DNA from: an uncultured Rhodospirillales bacterium | GTDB lineage: Bacteria > Pseudomonadota > Alphaproteobacteria > Acetobacterales > Acetobacteraceae | Direction: 5' to 3' | Length of the DNA: 5,472 bases | NCBI GenBank assembly: GCA_903928045.1 | Contig: CAIYPH010000168.1 | Span: 1 to 5,472, forward strand | Part shown: positions 1 to 5,472 of the stretch, in pieces | Layout: the number at the start of each line of letters is the position of its first letter | Position numbering within the stretch: the first letter of the stretch is position 1 | The notes under the pieces: generated by a model | Database searches by the model: none | What the model saw: the letters and a program-made list of their open reading frames with translations, nothing else | Told to the model about the DNA's origin: nothing | Position numbers and translations under genes: made by a program

Positions 1-17
1 GCGTGTTCCGGATGTGA
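1..17 (+). CDS. mccB: C-terminal tail of methylcrotonyl-CoA carboxylase beta subunit (carboxyltransferase), 5' cut by window
   Basis: Reading from base 3, the codons GTG TTC CGG ATG TGA give V-F-R-M-stop, and the preceding GC fits the end of a glycine codon. A (G)-V/I-F-R-M terminus is the hallmark C-terminus of methylcrotonyl-CoA carboxylase carboxyltransferase subunits, and mccB commonly lies immediately upstream of mccA. The protein would transfer the carboxyl group from carboxybiotin on MccA to 3-methylcrotonyl-CoA in the cytosolic MCC complex. Only four residues are visible, so the call rests on this short tail plus the adjacent mccA. The other two frames at the window edge give no recognisable tail; one of them ends at TAG 28-30. 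Confidence 0.72.
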
Positions 18-36
18 TGGCGTCAGGTAGCAAGCT

Positions 37-114
37 GAACAACGAGACAGCGAGGCAGCGAGGAGAAGCACTGGGCGAGCCACGTTATCTCGCTGTCTCG
101 CCGTCTCGTTGTTC
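37..114. repeat. Large imperfect palindrome made of octamer repeats, in the mccB-mccA gap
   Basis: The left arm (37-62) and right arm (89-114) are reverse complements over 26 nt with only two non-Watson-Crick positions: A49 opposite C102 (mismatch) and G55 opposite T96 (a G-U wobble in RNA). After a two-base mismatch on each side, AAG 32-34 can pair with CTT 117-119. Each arm is a run of three octamers. The left arm reads ACAACGAG, ACAGCGAG, GCAGCGAG. The right arm, read on the minus strand from 112 back to 89, is ACAACGAG, ACGGCGAG, ACAGCGAG. The 26-nt loop (63-88) contains a minor TGG/CCA hairpin (72-74 with 80-82). The transcript should form a long stable stem-loop. It could be a dispersed palindromic element, an mRNA-stability or processing element between mccB and mccA, or an attenuator. 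The structure is directly visible; the role is not. Confidence 0.88.
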
Positions 115-149
115 CACTTCGCTTTTCTCCAACCGTCCGGTCGGCCGAT

Positions 150-2105
150 ATGTTCCGTAAGATCCTCATCGCCAATCGCGGCGAAATTGCCTGCCGCATC
201 ATCCGCACCGCCAGGCGCATGGGCATCGCCACCGTCGCCGTCTACTCGGACGCCGATGCAAGTGCGCTGCATGTCGAGATGGCCGATGAGGCCTATCGCA
301 TCGGGCCGGCGGCGCCACGGGAGAGCTATCTGAATATCCCGGCGATTCTGGCTGCCGCCGCGCGGTCGGGTGCGGAGGCGATCCATCCGGGCTACGGGTT
401 CCTGTCCGAGAATGCCGGGTTTGCGGAAGCCTGCGCGGAAGCCGGCGTGGTGTTCATCGGGCCGCCCGCCTCCGCCATCCGCGCGATGGGCGGCAAGTCC
501 GAGGCGAAGGCGTTGATGGCGGAGGCCGGGGTGCCGCTGGTGCCGGGCTATCACGGGGCGGATCAGGACCCGGTGCTGCTGGCGGCCGAGGCGGGGCGGA
601 TCGGCTATCCCGTGCTGATCAAGGCCTCGGCCGGCGGTGGCGGCAAGGGGATGCGAGTGGTGGAAAGGCCAGAGGATTTCGCCGCCGCTTTGGCCGGCGC
701 CCAGCGCGAGGCATCCTCCTCCTTCGGGGATGACCGGGTGCTGATCGAGCGCTACCTCACCCGGCCGCGCCATATCGAGATCCAGGTCTTTGCCGACACG
801 CTTGGGAATGCGGTGCATCTCTTCGAGCGCGACTGCTCGGTGCAGCGCCGCCACCAGAAAATCATCGAGGAGGCCCCGGCCCCCTTCATGCCCCCGGCCA
901 TGCGGGACGCCATGGGCGCGGCGGCGGTGGCGGCGGCGCGGGCCGTGGGTTACGTCGGCGCCGGCACGGTGGAGTTCATCGTGGAGGGCGAGGGGTTCCA
1001 TTTCATGGAAATGAACACCCGCCTGCAGGTGGAGCATCCGGTCACCGAGGCGATCACCGGAGTCGATCTGGTGGAGTGGCAGCTTCGCGTTGCCGCCGGG
1101 GAGCCTTTGCCACTGCGCCAGGATGAACTGGCGATTGGCGGGCACGCGATCGAAGTAAGGCTCTACGCCGAGGACCCCGCGCGCAACTTCCTCCCCTCCG
1201 TCGGGCGGCTGGCGTATCTCGGTTTGCCGGCGGCGGCGCGGGTGGATGCGGGGGTGCGGACGGGCGATGCCATCACGCCGGATTATGACCCGATGATCGC
1301 CAAGATCATCGTGCATGGTGCCAACCGTGCCACCGCTTTGGCCCGGCTGCGCGCGGCGCTAGCCGATAGCGCGGTGGTGGGCGTGCAGACCAACCTCGCG
1401 CTGCTCGCCGCCATCGCTGCCGACGCGGACTTCGCGGCCGGGGATTTCGACACCGGCTTCATCGCCCGCCACCCCGATCTGCTGGCGCTCGACTCCACCC
1501 CGCCCGCCGCCGCCATTGCCGCCGCCGCGCTGCATGTGCTGGCGCAGCACGCCGCGACACCCGATGCCGAGCCGCAATCCCCGTGGAGCGCCACCGATGC
1601 CTGGCGGATGAACCTGCCGGGCGCGGTGGACATGCATTTGCTCTGCGGTGAGGCGACCATTCTCGTTCGCGCCACCCCTGCGGGCGAGGACTGGCAGCTT
1701 GGGTGGGATGGCGAGCGCCATCTCGGCCGCCTCACCGGCGGCCTGCTGCGGCTGGATGACGCGACCCTCCCAGTCACCATCGTGCCGGGTGAGGCCCTCA
1801 CCGTGCTGGTCTCCGGCCGCACCATTGCCATCACGCCGCTCGACCCACTCGCCCCGCCGCGCGCCGCGCCGCCCGGGGCGGATCACGTGCTGGCGCCGAT
1901 CCCCGGGCGGATCACCTCCGTGCTGGTGCAGCCCGGCGACGTGGTTTCGCGCGGGCAGACGCTGATCGTGCTGGAGGCGATGAAGATGGAGATGTCCCTC
2001 ACATCAGCCATGGACGGCACCATCGCCGCCGTGCGCTGCGCGGTGGGCGATATGGTGCAGGAAGGGGCGGACCTCGTGGATTTCGCGAGCGCCGATGCCG
2101 GCTGA
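150..2105 (+). CDS. mccA: Methylcrotonyl-CoA carboxylase alpha subunit (biotin carboxylase + biotin carrier)
   Basis: The 651-residue product carboxylates its own biotin using ATP and bicarbonate, then hands the carboxyl group to MccB, which forms 3-methylglutaconyl-CoA in leucine degradation. Domains in order: biotin carboxylase N-terminal domain (about 1-112, opening MFRKILIANRGEIA), ATP-grasp domain (about 115-323), biotin carboxylase C-terminal domain (about 335-442), a variable linker region (about 450-565) typical of acyl-CoA carboxylase alpha chains, a short Pro/Ala-rich hinge, and a biotinyl domain (578-646). Visible active-site residues match E. coli AccC: K116, K158 before the glycine-rich loop G162-G165, K237 in RRHQK, E287, N289 and R291 in EMNTR, and R337. 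The biotin acceptor is K612 in EAMKMEM, about 40 residues from the C-terminus. The start is fixed by the conserved N-terminus, although no good Shine-Dalgarno precedes it. Propionyl-CoA or geranyl-CoA carboxylase alpha chains are similar; the MccB-like tail upstream favours MCC. The gene is intact. Confidence 0.93.
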   Translation: MFRKILIANRGEIACRIIRTARRMGIATVAVYSDADASALHVEMADEAYRIGPAAPRESYLNIPAILAAAARSGAEAIHPGYGFLSENAGFAEACAEAGVVFIGPPASAIRAMGGKSEAKALMAEAGVPLVPGYHGADQDPVLLAAEAGRIGYPVLIKASAGGGGKGMRVVERPEDFAAALAGAQREASSSFGDDRVLIERYLTRPRHIEIQVFADTLGNAVHLFERDCSVQRRHQKIIEEAPAPFMPPAMRDAMGAAAVAAARAVGYVGAGTVEFIVEGEGFHFMEMNTRLQVEHPVTEAITGVDLVEWQLRVAAGEPLPLRQDELAIGGHAIEVRLYAEDPARNFLPSVGRLAYLGLPAAARVDAGVRTGDAITPDYDPMIAKIIVHGANRATALARLRAALADSAVVGVQTNLALLAAIAADADFAAGDFDTGFIARHPDLLALDSTPPAAAIAAAALHVLAQHAATPDAEPQSPWSATDAWRMNLPGAVDMHLLCGEATILVRATPAGEDWQLGWDGERHLGRLTGGLLRLDDATLPVTIVPGEALTVLVSGRTIAITPLDPLAPPRAAPPGADHVLAPIPGRITSVLVQPGDVVSRGQTLIVLEAMKMEMSLTSAMDGTIAAVRCAVGDMVQEGADLVDFASADAG

Positions 2106-2169
2106 TCCGGCCCTGGCCAATCCGCCGATCCACCCCTATCTCTAGTCGGCCAAACCGGGAGCCGGGTTC
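2106..2169 (+). other. 64-nt intergenic gap between mccA and the oxidoreductase gene
   Basis: The gap is short and the genes are co-directional, which supports co-transcription. I see no convincing terminator: the only compact hairpin (GCCGG 2097-2101 with CCGGC 2107-2111, spanning the mccA stop) has no T-tract after it. I see no clear promoter either. The in-frame stop TAG at 2143-2145, with no ATG, GTG or TTG codon between it and 2170, fixes the downstream start. Confidence 0.6.
2157..2161 (+). promoter_or_regulatory. Ribosome binding site of the oxidoreductase gene
   Basis: GGGAG ends 8 nt before the ATG at 2170, a good Shine-Dalgarno match and spacing. It confirms 2170 as the start, which is also the first possible start after the in-frame stop at 2143. 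The contrast with mccA, which lacks such a motif, is notable. Confidence 0.65.
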
Positions 2170-5100
2170 ATGAAGCATTCCGCCGTCACGCTCGAGGACA
2201 AGTACCAGGTCGATAGCGACCGGTTCTACCTCACCGGCACCCAGGCTTTGGTTCGCCTGCCCATGCTGCAGCGCAAGCTCGATCTCGCGGCCGGGCTCAA
2301 CACGGCGGGCTTCGTCTCCGGCTATCGCGGCTCGCCGCTCGGCCAGATCGACATCCAGATGTGGAACGCCAAGAAGCACCTGGACGAGCACCACATTCGG
2401 TTCTGGGCGGCGGTGAACGAGGAAATCGCGGCGACTGCGATCTGGGGCACCCAGCAGATCCCGCTGCTGCCGCAGGCGCGCTATGACGGGGTATTCGCCT
2501 ATTGGTATGGCAAGGGGCCGGGGGTGGACCGCGCGGGCGATGCCTTCCGCCACGCCAACTACGCCGGCACTACCCGCACTGGCGGCGTGCTCGCCATGGC
2601 CGGGGACGATCACGGCTGCAAATCCTCCACCGTGCCCCATCAGTCCGAGCCCGCGCTGATCGCCGGTTCTATGCCGATCCTGGTGCCCGCCGATATCCGT
2701 GATCTGCTGGAGCTTGGCCTGCATGGCTGGGCGATGTCCCGCTGGTCGGGCCGCTGGGTCGGCTTCAAGACCGTCGGCGATGTGATGGACAGCTCGGCCT
2801 CCGTCGCCTTCGATCTGGCCGAATTCCGCATTCGCCACCCCGAGGGGCCGCACCCCGATGCCGGGTATCGGCTGCCCGATGCGCCGCTGGATCAGGAGGC
2901 GCGCACCGTCAATATCGGCCTGCCCGCCGCCCAGGCCTATGCGCGGGTGAACGGGCTCGATCGTATCGTGCTGCCGGCACCGGGCGCGCAGATCGGCATC
3001 ATCACATCAGGCAAATCCTATCTCGACACCCGCCAGGCACTCTCCGAGCTTGGGCTGGGCGAGGGCGTGCGGGTGCTGAAGCTGGCGCTGGTGTGGCCGA
3101 TCGAGCCCAGCATCATCAAGCGCTTCGCCGAGGGGCTGAGCGAGATCATCGTCGTCGAGGAAAAGGCGCCGATCATCGAGCAGCAGGTGCGCGACATCCT
3201 GTACGACAGCGCCGTGCGACCGCGCGTGCTGGGCAAGCGGGATGAGCGGGGGGTGCCGTTCCTCAAGGCCAATGGCGAATTCTCCTCGGCCGAACTAGCT
3301 CTGGCACTCGCTGGCCGCATCGCGCCTTTTATCGAGAGCGAGGAAATGCAGGCCCGCGCCCGCTTCCTGCGCGAGCAGGCGCGCAGCCTGGAGCAGATGC
3401 AGCCGGCCGCCGCGCGCCGCCCCTATTTCTGCTCGGGCTGCCCGCACAACACCTCCACCAAGGTGATCGACGGCAGCCGTGCGCTGGCAGGCATCGGGTG
3501 CCACACCCTCGCACTGTGGATGGACCGCAGCACCGACACGCTGAGCCAGATGGGCGGCGAGGGCATGCAGTGGATCGGCCAGGCGCCGTTCACCGAGGAA
3601 AAGCACGTCTTCACCAATCTCGGTGACGGCACTTATTTCCACTCCGGCTACATGGCGATCCGCGGCGCGGTGGCCTCCGGCGTCAACATCACCTTCAAGG
3701 TGCTGTTCAACGACGCGGTGGCGATGACCGGGGGGCAGCCGGTCGACGGGCAGCTCACCGTCCCGCAGATCACCCGGCAGGTGACGGCCGAGGGCGCCAA
3801 GCGCGTCGTGATCGTCACCGATGAGCCCGAGAAATACGACGAGGTCACCGATCTCGCGCCGGGGGTGACGGTGCATCACCGCCGCCAGATGCAGGAGATC
3901 GAGCGAGAACTGCGCGATACGCCGGGCTGCACGGTGCTGATCTACGACCAGACCTGCGCCTCCGAGAAGCGCCGCCGCCGCAAGCGCGGCACCTTCCCCG
4001 ACCCCAACAAGCGCGCCTTCATCAATGCCGCGGTCTGCGAGGCCTGCGGGGATTGCTCCAAGGCGTCGAACTGCCTCTCGGTGCAGCCGGTCGAGACCGA
4101 GTTTGGTACCAAGCGGCGGATCGATCAGTCCAGTTGCAACAAGGATTTCTCCTGCGTCGAGGGGTTCTGCCCGAGCTTCGTGACCGTGCATGGCGGCAAG
4201 CTGCGCAAGCGGGCCCGCGCCACGGCGAGCGATTTCGCGGTGCCGGAGCCGGTGGTGCCCGGGCTCGGCCAGCCCTACGACATCCTGGTGACCGGCATCG
4301 GCGGCACCGGCATCGTCACCATCGGTGCCCTGCTCGGCATGGCCGCTCATCTCGACGGCAACCATGTCACCGTGCTCGACCAGATGGGCATGGCCCAGAA
4401 GGGCGGCAGCGTCTACAGCCACATCCGCCTTGCGGCCGAGGAAGCCGAACTGCACGGGCTGCGCGTTGGCCGTGGCGAGGCCGATCTGCTGCTGGCCTGC
4501 GACATGGTGGTGGCCGGCGCCAAGGATACGCTGGCGGCGCTGCGCAAGGGCGCCTCCCACGTGGTGCTCAATACCCAGGAAGTCCCGACCGGGGATTTCG
4601 TGATGAACACCAACACCCGCCTGCCCGCCGGCCAGCTGCGCCGCAGCATCGCCGAGGCGACCGGGACCGAGGCGGTGGACCAGTTCGACGCCACGGCGCT
4701 CGCCACCGCCTTGCTCGGCGACAGCATCGCCACCAACCCCTTCCTGCTCGGCTATGCCTGGCAGAAGGGCCGCATCCCGCTGACCGGCGAGAGCCTGTTG
4801 CGCGCGATCGAGCTGAACGGCACCGCGGTGGAGGCCAACAAGCAGGCGTTCCAGTGGGGCCGCTGTGCGGCGCATGACCTGAAGCGCGTGACCGAAGCCG
4901 CCGGGATCGTGTTCGCCGCCCCGGTGGAGAAGACGCTCGATGACGTCATCGCCGCCCGCGAGGCGCTGCTGACATCGTATCAGAACCGCCGCCTCGCCCG
5001 GCGCTACCGCAAGCTGGTGGACCGGGTGCGCGAGGCGGAGGGGCGGATGTTCTCCGGCGGCACGGCGCTCACCGAGGCGGTGGCGCGCAACTACGCCAAG

Positions 5101-5472
5101 CTGCTGGCCTATAAGGACGAGTACGAGGTCGCCCGCCTCTACACCGCGCCGGCGTTCCAGGCCGCGCTGGATGCGCAGTTCGAGAACCCGGAGAAGCTCG
5201 AATTCCACCTCGCGCCGCCCATCCTCGCCAAGCGCGACAAGACCACCGGGCATATGATCAAGCAGAGCTACGGGCCGCGCATGATGACCGGCTTCAAGCT
5301 GCTGGCCGGCCTGCGCTTCCTGCGCGGTACGGCGCTCGATCCGTTCGGCCGCACCGAGGAGCGGCAGGCGGAACGCCAGCTGATCCGCGACTATGAGGCG
5401 GAAGTGGAGGGGCTGCTGGCCGCGCTCTCGCCAGCGACGCTGGCCACCGCGGTGGCGATCGCCAGCATCCCC
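2170..5472 (+). CDS. Fused indolepyruvate ferredoxin oxidoreductase-family protein (3' end cut by window)
   Basis: The frame is open for 1101 codons to the last base with no stop. The product belongs to the long single-chain IOR family, which fuses the IorA (alpha/beta) and IorB (gamma) parts and oxidatively decarboxylates 2-oxoacids to acyl-CoA with TPP, CoA and an iron-sulfur electron route. Visible in order: a pyrimidine-type N-terminal domain (GYRGSPLG 51-58, AVNEE 81-85, GDDHGCKSSTVPHQSE 145-160); a middle domain (ITSGKSY 278-284, VVEEK 328-332); a TPP-binding domain with CSGCPHN 421-427, C444, GDG 485-487 and the paired ND 514-515 before AVAMTGGQP; a Cys-rich segment (C623, C626, C629, C635, C656, C662, C667-P); a gamma domain starting near 703 with GIGGTGIVT 709-717 and DQMGMAQKGGSVYSHIR 737-753; and a C-terminal family-specific domain (about 920 on) with RGTALDPFG 1052-1060. 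From my memory of the family, perhaps 40-80 residues are missing. No signal peptide or membrane segment is seen, so it is probably cytosolic. Substrate is unproven: family precedent is aryl pyruvates, while context suggests a leucine-derived 2-oxoacid. Confidence 0.92.
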   Translation, partial: MKHSAVTLEDKYQVDSDRFYLTGTQALVRLPMLQRKLDLAAGLNTAGFVSGYRGSPLGQIDIQMWNAKKHLDEHHIRFWAAVNEEIAATAIWGTQQIPLLPQARYDGVFAYWYGKGPGVDRAGDAFRHANYAGTTRTGGVLAMAGDDHGCKSSTVPHQSEPALIAGSMPILVPADIRDLLELGLHGWAMSRWSGRWVGFKTVGDVMDSSASVAFDLAEFRIRHPEGPHPDAGYRLPDAPLDQEARTVNIGLPAAQAYARVNGLDRIVLPAPGAQIGIITSGKSYLDTRQALSELGLGEGVRVLKLALVWPIEPSIIKRFAEGLSEIIVVEEKAPIIEQQVRDILYDSAVRPRVLGKRDERGVPFLKANGEFSSAELALALAGRIAPFIESEEMQARARFLREQARSLEQMQPAAARRPYFCSGCPHNTSTKVIDGSRALAGIGCHTLALWMDRSTDTLSQMGGEGMQWIGQAPFTEEKHVFTNLGDGTYFHSGYMAIRGAVASGVNITFKVLFNDAVAMTGGQPVDGQLTVPQITRQVTAEGAKRVVIVTDEPEKYDEVTDLAPGVTVHHRRQMQEIERELRDTPGCTVLIYDQTCASEKRRRRKRGTFPDPNKRAFINAAVCEACGDCSKASNCLSVQPVETEFGTKRRIDQSSCNKDFSCVEGFCPSFVTVHGGKLRKRARATASDFAVPEPVVPGLGQPYDILVTGIGGTGIVTIGALLGMAAHLDGNHVTVLDQMGMAQKGGSVYSHIRLAAEEAELHGLRVGRGEADLLLACDMVVAGAKDTLAALRKGASHVVLNTQEVPTGDFVMNTNTRLPAGQLRRSIAEATGTEAVDQFDATALATALLGDSIATNPFLLGYAWQKGRIPLTGESLLRAIELNGTAVEANKQAFQWGRCAAHDLKRVTEAAGIVFAAPVEKTLDDVIAAREALLTSYQNRRLARRYRKLVDRVREAEGRMFSGGTALTEAVARNYAKLLAYKDEYEVARLYTAPAFQAALDAQFENPEKLEFHLAPPILAKRDKTTGHMIKQSYGPRMMTGFKLLAGLRFLRGTALDPFGRTEERQAERQLIRDYEAEVEGLLAALSPATLATAVAIASIP

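Noticed and set aside
28..30. TAG as the end of the upstream gene in another frame
   Set aside because: The residues before it (ACSGCDGVR) match no known tail, whereas the frame ending at 15-17 gives the MccB-type V-F-R-M ending.
37..126. Intrinsic terminator after mccB (stem-loop then TTTT at 123-126)
   Set aside because: The loop is 26 nt, the T-run is only four bases and lies 8 nt after the stem, and mccA follows as the functional partner. A terminator is possible but not supported.
2097..2111. Hairpin GCCGG/CCGGC at the mccA stop as a terminator
   Set aside because: It has only five base pairs with no following T-tract, and the downstream gene is 64 nt from the mccA stop; such short GC palindromes are expected by chance here.
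2153..2168. AACC/GGTT mini-hairpin placing the GGGAG ribosome site in its loop
   Set aside because: Four base pairs are too weak to support a regulatory switch claim.
1999..2853. 284-codon minus-strand frame across the mccA end and the start of the oxidoreductase gene
   Set aside because: It overlaps two well-supported genes on the other strand and shows no recognisable domain; it is a codon-bias shadow.
4053..4877. 274-codon plus-strand frame inside the oxidoreductase gene
   Set aside because: The product is Arg/Gly/His-rich with no motif and is out of frame with the Cys-rich and gamma domains that are plainly encoded here.
3295..5253. 652-codon open frame on the minus strand opposite the oxidoreductase gene
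   Set aside because: It is low-complexity in style (rich in G, A, R, L, H), matches no family I know, and lies wholly opposite a gene with clear catalytic motifs. Long antisense frames are common in GC-rich coding DNA.

Overview
The window is GC-rich (strong G/C bias at third codon positions). It reads as a chromosomal catabolic operon of an aerobic proteobacterium, most likely an alphaproteobacterium. Acetobacteraceae or a relative is my guess from protein style, not something the sequence proves. Everything recognisable is on the + strand.

Layout. (1) Bases 1-17 hold the last four codons and the stop of an upstream gene. They encode V-F-R-M-stop, the characteristic C-terminus of the methylcrotonyl-CoA carboxylase carboxyltransferase subunit (MccB). 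(2) Bases 18-149 are non-coding and are dominated by a large imperfect palindrome (37-114). Each 26-nt arm is three copies of an octamer close to ACAGCGAG. (3) Bases 150-2105 are a complete mccA, the biotin carboxylase/biotin carrier subunit of methylcrotonyl-CoA carboxylase, with all catalytic residues and the biotinyl lysine present. (4) Bases 2106-2169 are a 64-nt gap containing a ribosome binding site. (5) Bases 2170-5472 are a very long ORF that runs off the window end without a stop. It encodes a fused indolepyruvate ferredoxin oxidoreductase-family protein: pyrimidine-type domain, TPP-binding domain, Cys-rich cluster region, gamma domain and C-terminal family-specific domain.

How the genes fit together. 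MccB and MccA carboxylate 3-methylcrotonyl-CoA in leucine (and isovalerate) breakdown. The third gene belongs to a family that oxidatively decarboxylates 2-oxoacids made by amino acid transamination, giving acyl-CoA. Its position directly after mccA suggests, as inference only, that it supplies an acyl-CoA from an amino-acid-derived 2-oxoacid. That could be isovaleryl-CoA from the leucine 2-oxoacid, or an aryl-acetyl-CoA if the family's usual aromatic specificity is kept. The main items for a second look are this gene association, the unusual cysteine layout of the fused enzyme, and the octamer-built palindrome between mccB and mccA. I saw no mobile element, CRISPR, tRNA or rRNA.
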